Source: Orobanche coerulescens
Taxonomy: Eukaryota > Streptophyta > Magnoliopsida > Lamiales > Orobanchaceae
Length of the DNA: 64,000 bases
Direction: 5' to 3'
NCBI GenBank assembly: GCA_033398695.1
Contig: CM065815.1
Location: forward strand, 12,492,501-12,556,500
Positions 34,365-49,671 of this stretch are shown here, one piece after another. Made by a program: the position numbers and the translations under genes. The notes under the pieces are model-generated. The model worked only from the letters and a program-made list of their open reading frames with translations, ran no database searches and was not told the DNA's origin. The first letter of the stretch is position 1. Each line of letters begins with the position of its first letter.

Positions 34365-34850
34365 GCCGACGACTTAAAGTGGTCGGCTAAACCCCAAAGT
34401 CGTCGGCTAATCATGCCAGCCGTCGGCTAAAAAACTGTCGGCCGATATTCGTCGGCCAAGGTTTAGCTCACGACTTTTTTGCAGTCGTCGGCTAAAGTTC
34501 AACGATTAGCCGACCACTACTACACGGTCGTCGGCTAAACCTGTTTGAAAAAAAAAATTTAGCCGACGACCTTAACAAGCTTCGGCTAAAACCGTTTTTA
34601 AAAAAATAGAGTTTAGCCGACGACCGTCTTATATGTCGTCGCTAAAACCATTTTTGAAAAAAATTAAATTATTTTAGCCGACGACCGTCTTATAGGTCGT
34701 CACAAAACCCTTTTTTAAAAAATTAAATTACTTTAGCCGACGACCGTATTATATGTCGTCGGCTAAAATCCTTTTTAAAAAAAAAATTACTTTAGCCGAC
34801 GACCGTATTATATGTCGTCGGCTAAAACCCTTTTTAAAAAAAAAAAATTA
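34365..34850. repeat. CACTA left subterminal repeats
   Basis: More than a dozen TTTAGCCGACGAC or GTCGTCGGCTAAA words. Several are arranged as ~85-bp units of the form TTTAGCCGACGACCGT...TATGTCGTCGGCTAAAACC separated by A-rich spacers. These are the expected binding sites for the element's DNA-binding protein. Confidence 0.92.
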
Positions 34851-35102
34851 ATTCAGATTTTGGGATCCCAAAACCTGTATTTTTTGCACCTGCAATTTTT
34901 ATATACCAGCTCTCATTATCAACAACAATCAACGCGCAACACATTCAACTAATACCATTAATAATATGCCCAACATTATATGCATCACAACGCACAACAC
35001 ATTCAAGAACATTAATCTCATCAACATACTAGTAGCGTCAATAAAATCACTTACACAATTGTAACACAAATATAAATATACAAGAGTACTACAACAACAC
35101 AA

Positions 35103-37520
35103 CTACAATCCACTGCCAAAATCATCTAAATGTCGAAATGTAGTAGTACAAGGATTACCACCATCCCCTAGATCCTCGTCACGAGGCTGTGAAGATGGGG
35201 TCTGTCCGAAGAGAGAAGGCGGTGGAGCAGGTGCCTGCAGTCCAGCCTGAGTAATGGTATGAGTCAGCGTCATCATATAGTCCATCATGGCTCGCTGCCT
35301 CTCGGAAACTCTCTAACCGCGACTCGTCCTCTGCTCGCTCTCATGTAACCGCCTCGAGTCCTCCTTTCATTCTCGGCTGAGCTCCTCTCCGCCTCAATCA
35401 AGCTCCTCGAGATAGGCAGTCCGTGCATCTCGTCCGCGAGGGCGCTGGAAGCCGGGGGTATCTTTCAATACATGGTGACCCTCGGCTCCCATCATCTTAG
35501 TGCGGTACCGACTACCTCTAGGAGGGTAGACGGTACCCCACACCCTAGCGCGAACATAAGGATCGGCCTGATCGATCTGTCCAATGGTAGAATCGAGGTC
35601 AGTCTCCGCTAAGTCCGGATACTGCTCCCGAGCAATCTCAGCAAGCATCCTCTGAGACTCCTCCCGCACACGCTCTTAAGTTAATATGAAAATAAATATT
35701 TGAGTATCAATAAAAGTATGATACAAAGGCATTTATTTTATTACTAAAATAAAATAAAAGAAGACTTACATGCTCCCCGGGACGCTTTGGAAATGCTTTC
35801 TGAGTCACGTAGGCAAATGCGTCCAACGAATCAGAAGAAATGGCCTCGTGCGCAACTCTGGCTAATGACCGGGAACCCATCGTGATGGTCAGGACCGAAG
35901 ACGATTGGTCGTGTTGCTCAACCTAGTCGCCTTCAAAAAAAATATTATTTAGAATCGAGTTTATATTTAGAATTCAAAAAAATAAAAAATTACACAATAT
36001 TATTATTTTTTATTAAATACTAGCATTTTTTTTAATAAATAAAATACAATATTCAGAATTTTATTTTTTTTATGGAAAATAATATTCTAGTTTTTATTTT
36101 TATTAAAACAATTTATTTCCACATTTGAATAAAAAAATTCCGATTTTTTAATATTAATAATATTCCATAATTTTAAAAAAATACATGAAGTTCCGATTTT
36201 TTCTAATTTAAAAAAACCAGAACTTCAAGTATTTTTTATATTCTGAAACATTAATTTAAAAAAATGGAGTTTATATTTAGAATTCAAAAAAATAAAATCT
36301 GAAAGAGGAAGAATGAAATGAGGGTATTTTAGTCATACCATGAACTCTGGGTCGCGAAAATGGGCGCGTAGCCACTTCCACTCGTACTCCCGGAACTTGA
36401 ATTCTTCCGAAGTAGCCTCTCGGATATCACCCCAGGCTGTCCAGAACATGTGCATCTCATTTTTCCAAGATTTGTACCTACAACACACGTTGCACAACAT
36501 ATATCATTCGTAAGAAAAAAAATTACGCAAACAATGTAGATACAAAATAAATTAAAATGACTTACTTGGTAGACTGCACCTCGTCACACCAAGTACGTAG
36601 TAGAGAGTCGGGAATGACAAACCACACCTATGAACAGCATAAATACGCAATATTTTAAAAACATCACATATTGCATTTTCAAGAACTACGTGTTGATTGA
36701 AAAACACTTATTAAATATTTATTAACTTACCGACATAGCATTATTCGAAGCATCATTCACGCATCGCGCACGTCCCCAATCGGGTCACAAAACGGACTCG
36801 TCTCCGAATGACAAAGCCAAGATTACGGCTATATGACGCCGCAGCGGCCAAGACATCACCGCCGGCCGTGTCTGCATGCAGAGGAATCTCATAACGCCAT
36901 GCTTACTTACGTGCGAGTCGAGCGCTGCACTTTGCTGGGCCACGAGTCTTCTTCTTTTTCTTCTCCTCCTCGACTACATTTTTCCCCTTCTCATTCTCCC
37001 TCTCTATCTCCTCGTACAGTTTCGTCTTCGAAACCCGACAACTCCGCCAAAACATGTTGTCTGGCCAAGACTCGTAGACGTACGCCTCGTCAGGGCTAAT
37101 CAATCGAACGGGAACTCGGGCTCCCGTCTCGTCGACCTCTGGAATAGTCGGAACCATCGGAGGCATGAATAGAGTCGGCGGCGGACCGTGGGGCACTGCG
37201 GACGAGGAACTCCGTACATCTCCTGATGTGTGAGGGCTAGACGTGGGTCGGTGGATGGGAGGCATACGAGTCTCCGGCTGCGATGGGGTCGGCCGTGGTG
37301 TCTGAAAGGACCGCGCTAGTGCAGCGGGTTCATCTGTCGCCCTATAAAAATCGTCAGCGTTCATGCCGGTAGCTTCTAGTATCTGGCGGGCACGAACGCT
37401 GCTCTGAGATATGTATAGTGTATCGGGATCCGCCTTATTAGAGGCTGCGGAACTCCCCCCCGAATCGGGAGTGGTCGACTTTGTCGACTTCTTCCCCAGC
37501 GCTTTCTTTATTCTATCCAT
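35103..37520 (-). CDS. CACTA second gene, TnpA/plant-transposase-like, multi-exon (approximate)
   Basis: The first exon, 36903-37520, encodes MDRIKKALGKK..., a low-complexity Ser/Pro-rich stretch, LISPDEAYVYESWPDNMFW and a Lys/Glu-rich end. Likely further exons: ~36593-36630 (VWFVIPDSLLRTWCDEVQSTK, then donor GTAAGT), ~36340-36479 (KSWKNEMHMFWTAWGDIREA...EYEWKWLRAHFRDPEF), ~35770-35880 (ARVAHEAISSDSLDAFAYVTQKAFP) and 35103-35690 (REQYPDLAETDLD...VWGTVYPPRGSRY). This order matches the Ptta/En/Spm plant transposase accessory protein, which binds subterminal repeats. Exact splice sites are estimated. An in-frame stop near 35290-35320 may interrupt the last exon. Confidence 0.7.
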
Positions 37521-37779
37521 AATCTAAACAAATAAATCAAATTCACAACTCAACACAACAGTAATTATCAATGCCATACCACGTTAATCTTTCGATTAAC
37601 GCCGGCTATAAAATTCCTTCCTCCTCAAACAAATTCATCAAATATTTCTAAACAAATTCATCAATTAATCTAAACAAATTCATCAAATTCACAATTCAAC
37701 ACAACAGTAATTATCAATGCCATACCTCAGTGGATATGATAGAAAGATTGAATTGTATTTTATCTGCTGGAATAGAGTG

Positions 37780-40238
37780 GGAAGGGGGCTCGAAGGTGCC
37801 CAAATACAACTTGATATGCATAATACACTCCGACGCAAGGTAAGATTCTGCAGTGCATCCTTCTGGTGCAGACTTATTGGCCACGGAGTCTTTGTAATCA
37901 CCGAGTTGCCTGTAATATTGTCATTGTGTTAAAAATCATACTTAATTTGACAATATATATATATATATATATCATACAAAATTATGTTACCTTTCAACCG
38001 GGTACATCCATGTGTAGTGCACTGGACCAGTGACCAATAACTGCCTGGGAAGGTGGATCATGAGGTGAGGCATGAAGTCAAAAAAGTTTGGAGGAAATAT
38101 TCGCTCAAACTTGCACAAGATATAGATGATCTCATCTTGCATTTTACGCAAATCAGATCTCTTGACTTTTCTCGTACATTATTTCTGGAAAAATCTTGAC
38201 AATGCAACACACGGCTCGACCACCTGTTTTGGTAAGTACGGTCGAATAAATACCGGAAATAGGCGTTGGAGTAGGATATGACAATCATGACTCTTCAAAT
38301 CAGTTAACTTATTCTCCCTGAAATTAACACATCTTCCTATATTTCCAGCATACCCGGTAGGATACCTAGCAGTCTTTATCCAGCAAAATATCTCAGTTCT
38401 CTGCTCGGCAGTGATGGTGTAAGCTGTCTTATGCATTTTTTGTTTTCCCTTGACAGTTTTCAACCACAAATATTTTCTTATGCTCATTTCTTCCAAACCT
38501 TTGCGTGCTTTTGGCCCGTCTTTGGTCTTTCCATCCCAACCTAAGGTTGTCCCAACCACACTTTCGCAAACATTCTTTTCAATATGCATGACATCCAAGA
38601 AGTTCCTTATCAGTAACTTGGACCAGTAAGGCAATTCCCAGAATATACTTTTGTGCGACCAATATTTATACCTGTCGGGCCTTTCAGGGGTTGCTGCAAT
38701 CACATCAGGATGTTTGCTAAGCTGACCAAAATCGTACTCATTAAGAATCGATAGTATTTCATCACATGTCCACTGTCGTGGTGGCTCGCCCATTTCTACA
38801 GTGCCATCAAATGCTGCATCATCCATACGCCACTCATGTTCCCTCTCAAGCCATATCCGATGACACATTCGGATAACTTTTCTACAGTGGTACCTAGCAC
38901 AATCTGCATTCAAACACACTGGACAACCTCTATATCCGCTAATAACAGATCCAGACAGCATTCCATATGCAGGAAATTCACTAATAGTGCTGATACACAT
39001 GGCGTGCAAGTAGAACGTCTCGGACGAATAACTGTCGTACGTGGGATGACCTTGCTCCCACAACAATTTCAGCTCCTCTATCAAAGGTCTCATATACACA
39101 TCGATACACTTTCCCGGATATCCCGGCCCCGGGACTAACAAGGTCAACATATTATACTCCTTCCGCATACACATCCACGGAGGAAGATTGTAAGGAATCA
39201 CTACAACAGGCCATATGGTATATGAAATACTCATGTTACCAAAAAGGGTTGAAACCATCAGATGCAATCCCGAGCCTCACATTTCGGATATCTGAAGAAA
39301 AATTCGGATACTCCCTATCTATATGCTTCCACGCTTCTCCATCTGAAGGGTGTATCATAGTATCCCTGTCATTAGTGCGCGGCTCGGCATGCCATCTCAT
39401 TGCTTTTGCCGTGTGAGGAGACATAAAAAGCCGTTCCAACCTGTCCTTCAGTGGAAAATACCAAAGTACCTTCACCGATTTCTCTTTTCTATAAGGAGTG
39501 ATCTTATATCTCTCTGTATCACATACAGGACATCTCGTGAGGTCTTCATTAGGATGCCCCCAGAATAGAACACAATCACACATGCAGACGTGGACCTTAA
39601 TGTAGGAAAGACCAAGATCTTTCAAAATTCGTCTCATTTTTGAATATGTATTATGAAGATGATGACCCTGTGGAGGCATATTACTCGCAAGCTCCAAGTA
39701 ATCATCTACAGACTTGATGGATGATTTGTTTTCCACATTTAATCTCATCGTTTCCATGACACAATCAAGAACAGTCATGTTACACCCTGGGTAAAGAGGG
39801 GTATGTTGGAGTTGAATTAGCTTGTTGTACCTGTCAAGCCCAGCAGTATTGCAAGGCAACGGTCTACGGGGTCGTGGGATTTGCTCAGTTGGTACAAACG
39901 TCTCGGAAAAACCAAACACATCATCAATCAACCTCCTCTTCGGATCGGTGAACCCGTCGTTACCACTAAATTGTCCGTGATCATACGGAATAACGAGTCG
40001 GTGCTTCACCGTGGTATATCCAACATGTATATTTACTCCAAAAACCATTCTTCTTTAGGTGTTCCCAGACCTCATCAAATGGAAAACGAAACATATCACT
40101 GCGACATCTACATTTATTACATGGACAGTAGTGCAACGTATTACCACTGTCGTGCTCTTTTACAAATCTCATAAACTGCTTCATCCCATCCATTACACTT
40201 GGATCCCATTTTCGTAACCCAATCCAACTCTTGTCCAT
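37780..40238 (-). pseudogene. CACTA tnp2-type transposase, broken
   Basis: Starts MDKSWIGLRKWDP at 40238 (transposase-associated domain with CPCNKCRCRSD), continues as the tnp2 family (PDHG-type linker, RRLIDDVFG, CPVCDTERY, VRLGIASDGFNPF, then NMSISYTIWPVVVIPYNLPPW, PGPGYPGKCIDVYMRPLIEELK, FPAYGMLSG, CPVC) to FRENKLTDLKSHDCHILLQRLFPVFIRP. There is a +1 lesion near 40010 (after YHGEAPTR), another at a T-run near 39241, and an in-frame TAA near 38176, after which the frame reads on (RKMQDEIIYILCKFERIFPPNFFD) to a donor at ~37990. A last piece (APEGCTAESYLASECIMHIKLYLG) lies at ~37780-37910. The C-terminal DUF4216-type part is missing. Confidence 0.88.
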
Positions 40239-40619
40239 CCTGAAAATGTATACTTTTTCCAATATTAATCCAACTAACTAATATTGTTCAAATTATAAAT
40301 GAAATCACAACAAACAATTAATCATAATGATTATCATCATAAAACTTAATCGTGTTACATAAAAGCTATCGAATGTAACATGAATAATACAAAATTTCAA
40401 AATCACAATAAAAAATACAATAAAATACGTACCTTAATCGAAATGGTGATTATAACAACCGCTAAAACCTTCGTCACTCCAGCTAGCACAACTCAAAGTA
40501 GCAACTCACAAGCTTTTTTCGGAATAAGCGACAGGATCGGGAATAGAAATGTGCTCTTTAGCGGGAGAGGGGCAAGATTGGGTTGGTGTTCCCCTGAACT
40601 ATAAATAATTTTCACTTGG

Positions 40620-41460
40620 AGGTTTAGCCGACGACCTAGATCTAGGTCGTCTGCTAAACTATTACAATATTATTTTTTTTCGGAAGGAGTTTAGCCGACG
40701 ACCACGATCTAGGTCGTCGGCTAAAGTATATTATTTTTTTTCGAAAAAGTGTTTAGCCGCCGACCTCGATCTAGGTCGTCGGCTAAACTGTTACAATATT
40801 ATTTTTTTTCGGAAGGAGTTTAGCCGACGAACTAGATCGAGGTCGTCGGCTAAAGTATATTATTTTTTTTTCTTTCGAAAAAGTGTTTAGTCGTCGAACT
40901 CGATCTAGGTCGTCGGCTAAACTATTACAATATTATTTTTTTCGGAAGGAGTTTAGCCGACGACCTAGATCTAGGTCGTCGGCTAAAGTATATTATTTTT
41001 TTCTTTCGAAAGTGTTTAGCCGACCTAGATCGAGGTCGGCGGCTAAACACTTACAATATTATTTTTTTCGGAAGGACTTTAGACGACCTAGATCTAGGTC
41101 GTCGATTAAAGTATATTATTTTTTTTCTTAAAAAGTATTTAGCCGACGACCTAGATCTAGGTCGTCAGCTAAACTGTTGCAATATTATTTTTTTTTCGAA
41201 AGGGATTTAGCCGACGACCGAGATCAAGTCGTCGGCTAATTTTTTTTTTTTTTTTTTCCGGTCGGCTAAATGTCATCTCGGTCGTCGGCTAAACCTCTTT
41301 AATATAGCCGACGACTATTTCGAACTTTAGCCGACGACATCGGCCAAGTCGTCTGCTAAAACCCTTTAGCCGACGGTAGAACAAGTCGTCGGCTAAAGTG
41401 CGAAGTTTAGCCGACGACACTATATAGTCGTCGGCCGTTTTTTTCCGGGTCGTCGGCTAA
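40620..41460. repeat. CACTA right subterminal repeats with long perfect palindromes
   Basis: About nine ~85-bp units, each holding TTTAGCCGACGACC + TAGATCTA (or CGATCTAG/TAGATCGA) + GGTCGTCGGCTAAA. In the best copies (for example 40951-40986) the two arms and the centre form a perfect palindrome of ~36 nt. The units alternate with T-rich/A-rich spacers (ATTATTTTTTTTCGGAAGG). Confidence 0.92.
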
Positions 41461-41482
41461 AGTAGTTTTTTTGGTAGTGATA

Positions 41483-41700
41483 CTAATCGCGGGATTAACT
41501 CATAGCCTAATTAAAATTATCCCCATTTTTTAAAAGTAAAAAGATGCCCAATTTTGGTTGTAATATTAAATGAGCCAGGAAAAGTTATAGGGTGCTTTTC
41601 AGGCATTGAACTCCATATTTAAGAGTACTAAATTCAAGAAATTTTACATTCAAAATAAGAGAAAAATAATTAGAGTCTTTTTAGTAATTTGTGAAATTTG
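41483..41700 (+). repeat. ~450-bp duplicated segment, copy 2 (right part)
   Basis: Right half of the copy whose left half is at 34180-34342; the CACTA element sits between them. Ends AGTCTTTTTAGTAATTTGTG, like copy 1 at 34080-34120. Confidence 0.65.
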
Positions 41701-43142
41701 ATGAAATTTTAGTTCCACGTTCTTTTTTGGTCTTTTTTTTGCCCAAATGGTCCAAATCGTTAAGTATTTAACGGTTTCTGTTAAATGGCCAAAGAGGGGA
41801 TAATTTAATCCTTATATTTAAAAATATATATATAAATTATTTCAATATAATCTAAAATACAAAATCAAATCCAAAATTTTCAAAAAAATATATAGTTGAT
41901 TTCAAAAGTAGGTAAATTAACAAATCTTTTAAAACTAAAAAAAATAAAAGATCACTTAAAAATTACTTAAAACGATCAATTTTTATTTTCTGGAATTTTC
42001 TTTGTACAAAGATGAATATACGGATTAGTATATTATTATTAAATTAACTTTTTATATATTTAGAAATATCTCTTTGAAAATTCATAAAATCAGTAATTAT
42101 ATAATTTAGTAAATATGAGTTTTTTCATTTATTTTGTTATTTTATATTAATTAAATAATATTTACAACTAAATTAGACTAATTGATTTATTCCAAAGTTT
42201 CTTTGATTTATTCATAAATAATAAAAACTATTGCTTCTACACTTTTAATAATATTTTTTAATCAGATTATTTTGATTTATTTAATTGATTAGGAGTTAAA
42301 GTACCTTTTTAATTATATATATTCAACATTTCTTTTGCAATACTACCAAACATCTTTTATTTCAATTGATGTTTCTTTTATTGATATACCTAATTATAGT
42401 GACTAACTAATATAAACTAATTAATTAGTGGAGTATATAATATTTATGCGAGATTTTAGGTTTATGTTTTTAATATATAGTGCATACTACTATATTAAAT
42501 TTCTCTTTGTTTGAGATTTATATTTTTTAATTAATGAAAATGTGAAATATTTCTGTAAATATAATCAATTCCTATTTTATTCAGAATTCATTATCTTAAT
42601 TTATAAAAATTAATAAGGTAGGTTGAAGTTATTTGAGGTATAATTATAATGTAATTAATGCAATGATGATTAAGCCAATAATTGATTATGTGTCACCAAG
42701 CGTAGACGACACATAAAGACACGTAAACACCAACAAAAGACATTTATAGTTCGCCACTTGCCAATGTATTCTGCATTAATATATTGGGAAAAATTGTCTT
42801 TCAAATACTTCCCAAGTATTCTGCTAATATTAAAAAAAAATATTAATTCATATAATACACAAATGTAATCTTATCACATGTTTACAATGTTCAAGTAGAG
42901 TAAAATTATTAAAAATATGTATATTGCAGTCAGATCGCCTTGTTGTGTAAAATTGACCGACGATAATATTTTATAAATTCAGAAAATATAAATAATATTT
43001 TTAATATTAAAATATATTATTATTCGGCACTCTAACACAATCAGACAGTCGAAGTGTTTTTCGAAATGATTCGCATAGAATTACCTTTGTGAAAGAAGTG
43101 GATACTTTTTAAAGTTACACAAAAAACAATATATTATATATA
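41701..43142. other. AT-rich intergenic stretch, no gene seen
   Basis: Very AT-rich (many A/T runs, TTAATTAA words) with stops in all frames. No recognisable repeat ends. Nothing supportable beyond intergenic DNA. Confidence 0.6.
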
Positions 43143-43666
43143 GGGAAAAGGGAATATGTGGCTATAAGATACGTAAGTTTGAGTATAGAACCCCCTAAAA
43201 CTACGGCGTTTCATTTAAAAAAAAACATGGAATCTACATAATCAAAATCAACTCAGACTTATATCATTCCTCATGAATCATTTCAAGTGAATCTCTAATT
43301 CTAACCACCATCTAATCTCACACGCTTGTTCTCTCCGTATTTTTTCTCATTAATTCTTCTAGTCATTAAATTATGGATATAAGGTAATCTTCCATGGATA
43401 TTGAGTGATATAAATTAAAATGCCAGTTGGGTTATGATGTATAAAAACACCTACTTTTGCTATGAATTTGGTTGTGTGCTTGAGTTGCTTATATGGGGAA
43501 AGGCTTCAATTAAACAATCGTTATTGATAATTTGTGTTTTATAGAATGCATACCACCTGTTCGATGAAATGCTTCACTAAAATATTTAATATAAATTAAC
43601 TAATTTTTGGGTTTCTTACCATATCAGGTATGAGTTAAATGAGTTTCAAGGCTAGACGAGAAGGAT

Positions 43667-44110
43667 GGAAAAGAAGACCAACATGGAAAGAAGCTCGTAA
43701 TAAACTTCAAATAGCATGGAAAGAAGCTCATAATAAACTTCAAATACCAACTTTTTAGAGCATTACTAGTCCTTTTATCCTTGGCTCAGTTGAATCAAAA
43801 TGTAAATACTGGGAAGTGCAGCCTTGTAATCACATCAAAAATAGTTGAATCAAAATGTAATTAATCGGTTTGTATACATGGCAGTCTAAAAATAGTTGGC
43901 AGGTTTCAAAACAAAGCATTGATGAACGAAACTTTAAAAGGGAAATGTATACTCACTGAATAAATGAATAAAACCTTGATATAAACCCTACATCAACTAG
44001 CAGTCGCCTGCTGGTAACTGGTTAAGGCGAGCATTACTAGTCCTTTTATACTTGGCTCAAATGAATCAAAATGTATATACCGAGAAGTGCAGCCTTGTAA
44101 TCACATAATC
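43667..44110 (+). repeat. internal direct repeats in the MULE
   Basis: Two kinds: a ~32-bp repeat CATGGAAAGAAGCTC(G/A)TAATAAAC at 43683 and 43717, and an ~80-bp repeat starting GCATTACTAGTCCTTTTAT at 43763 and 44032, ending GTGCAGCCTTGTAATCACAT. Confidence 0.85.
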
Positions 44111-44635
44111 TTAAGCAACTGCATGCCACTAAACACGAGTCTGGTAAGCAGACAAAGAGGCTAAACCCTTTATGGACTTATTTGTAAGCAACATTATCTG
44201 CACTTATGGCTTTAAAATTGCAGCCGTATTAAGTCTCTTAACGACTCCCTTTCTGCTGATTTTTTTTCCAGCACCAAATACCCTCAAAAAGCCGAGAGAA
44301 GCCTTTAAAGTCGAATTTGTTTGAATACTGCAGACGTTACCCATTACCAAATAATACTGAATACAAGAGGACTTTTGAAATACAAACAGAGCTAAAAATT
44401 AAACTATATATATGCTAAACAGTTAGAGACAAAATAAAACTACACCGAAAAGCAATCAACATCATATAAAACAATCGATCTTTATTTCTCTTCGGCCCAC
44501 AAGTAGCAATCACCACATGCAACACCAAAAGCATCATTGTTTTTCTCAAATAATCATCAACCTTAACAAATTAAGATAAGTAAGAACAAGAAATATATTA
44601 TACGACTAAAATAAAATATACGTTAAATATAAAAA

Positions 44636-44818
44636 TCAATATAGTACCTTCTTCTTTGGACATCCACTTATGTAATGACCCAATCCCGCACAATAGGAAC
44701 ACGTCTTCTTTTTCTTCACTTCTATAAAAGACTTAATTCTTGTTGCCTTTTTTGGACGCCCTTTAGTATTAGTAAGAACAACAGGATCCCTAATAGATAA
44801 TGAAAATGAAAACTTCAC
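44636..44818 (-). pseudogene. FAR1/FHY3-like C-terminal exon fragment
   Basis: 60 codons ending with a stop. Reads DPVVLTNTKGRPKK...KKKKTCSYCAGLGHYISGCPKKK. The 'NTKGRPKK' segment and the C-x2-C-x4-H-x4-C zinc knuckle are typical of the C-terminus of FAR1-related proteins, which derive from MULE transposases. The upstream FAR1 DNA-binding, MULE and SWIM domains are absent. It is either the relic of a Jittery/FAR1-type transposase or a captured gene fragment. Confidence 0.7.
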
Positions 44819-45083
44819 AATTCAATATTAATGAGTTATTTTTAGTTCTAAAACTATCTGCATATAACCAAAACAAAAGAAGCTAAGCAGATTAGGATTG
44901 AATTTCCATAGAGCCTTTGATACAAAAGTGGGTAATATGAGAAGCCAAAGAGTCAGTTTTTTTAAGGAGATAGAAGTCACGTGTTTTTTTTAGTTCCGTG
45001 TTTTTTTTTAAATGAAACGAAGCAGTTTCAGGGGGTTTTATACCCAAACTTACATACCCTATAGCCACATATTCCCTTTTCCC

Positions 45084-45780
45084 ATATATATTTAGTACAA
45101 ATCATCGACAACTCGAAATTGAAATAACTTATATTAACACAACTAAAAAAAGTACAATTATTTCTCTTTTATTACTTCCTTAAACCATATTCCCCACTCT
45201 TTCTTCTCTTATATTATCTTAAATTAATGGATATATTGTTGATGGCACCATTATTTATTTTTCGCCAAAAATATTTAGAGATTTAGAGGTTCGATGCTTT
45301 TTAGCCTATATTTGGTTTTAGTTGGCTGTAATTTTTAAAAAATATAATATTTTATAATAAAAAGGTTTTGATTCATCGTAATTTATAAAAAAAATATATT
45401 ATTTTGTAATAAAATACAAATATCCGTCAAAGATTATAGTGTAAAGTGTTTCAAAATAAAGTTATTAGGGAATAAAGAACACTTGAATTTAAAATTTCAA
45501 AAGTTTAATGCAATTTAGCCTCAAAACGACAAATAAGGTTAAAAAAAACAAGTGGGAGACTCGGGTTCGAGTCCCTAGGACAAGAATTTTCAAGGGTTCA
45601 TGACTCTTTAATCAATAATTAAAGAAGAGACCTTAGCCCTCCAAAATATGTGGCCGAGACTTTATCTCGAGAACTAATTAGATATAAACTTGGAAGTATA
45701 AAAAAAGGTTAAAATGATTAAGACAATAATAAATAAATAAATAAATAATGAATTTTATTCTCTTTAACGTCAACAAGCAG
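45084..45780. other. intergenic region upstream of UBC
   Basis: AT-rich; likely holds the UBC promoter close to its right end. (AAAT)n microsatellite near 45727-45745. No gene seen. Confidence 0.5.
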
Positions 45781-46010
45781 CAGCCGCAGCTGAACCAGAA
45801 CAGAAGAGCGAGAAAGTAGAGCGAGAAAAAGCAGAGGAAGAAAATAAGGTCCTCGTCTAACTATTTTCTCTTTAATTTCAAGTTAAAATCGAATTTTGCT
45901 CATTCACGACATATTATCATCTACAGCTAAACGTTTCCTTTTGTTGTTTTTGTGGGCTTTCATCTTCTTTTATTTTTTTGAATTTACTCAACAGATCTGA
46001 TTCTTGTTCG
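45781..46010 (+). promoter_or_regulatory. UBC 5' UTR with probable leader intron
   Basis: A purine-rich leader (GCAGCAGCCGCAGCTGAACC...GCAGAGGAAGAAAATAAG, ~45777-45848) is followed by GTCCTCGTC and T-rich sequence ending ACTCAACAG at 45993, 17 nt before the start codon at 46011. This fits a leader intron, common in plant UBC genes. The splice sites are inferred, not proven. Confidence 0.55.
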
Positions 46011-49431
<3,421 letters not shown>

Positions 49432-49671
49432 TTTGATCGGCTTCTGCAATGGTTTATATTGCATTGTGTAAAAAAAGTCGTGTGTCTGTTTTATTGCCGA
49501 ACAAAAATGTAAGAAGAGCTTGAAATTCATGGCAAATCCAACTGTGTTTTAATATGCCTGCTCATTTGGATTGAAACCTGAGAAAGACTACTGAATATTG
49601 TTTTTACTGATCTTTGGATTTGATTTTAAGGCCAAGACTGCTTATGTTTTTCGATCTTAATATGTTCCAAT

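Larger units (their letters stand above)
34343..41479 (-). mobile_element. CACTA (En/Spm) transposon, 7137 bp, TSD ATA
   Basis: Begins CACTACTAAAAA and ends TTTTTTTGGTAGTG, with a 3-bp TSD ATA at 34340-34342 and 41480-41482. Subterminal regions (34365-34850 and 40620-41460) are packed with TTTAGCCGACGAC/GTCGTCGGCTAAA. Inside, on the minus strand, are a tnp2-type transposase gene (~40238-37780) and a second gene of the TnpA or plant transposase (Ptta/En/Spm) type (37520-35103). Internal lesions in the transposase suggest it is no longer autonomous, unless some are assembly errors. Confidence 0.95.
43143..45083 (-). mobile_element. MULE-type transposon with FAR1-like tail
   Basis: Terminal inverted repeats of ~75 bp: GGGAAAAGGGAATATGTGGC...CCCCCTAAAACTACGGCGTTTCATTT at the left, and its reverse complement at 45008-45083 with a few mismatches. 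The flanks are (TA)-rich, so a 9-bp TSD cannot be judged. Inside lie a ~80-bp direct repeat (43759-43838 and 44031-44110) and a minus-strand exon coding for a FAR1-type C-terminus. Too short for a full mudrA transposase. Confidence 0.82.

Noticed and set aside
40883..41131. Frame encoding repeated RRPRSRSSAK units
   Set aside because: It is a reading of the CACTA subterminal repeats and lies outside the transposase gene.
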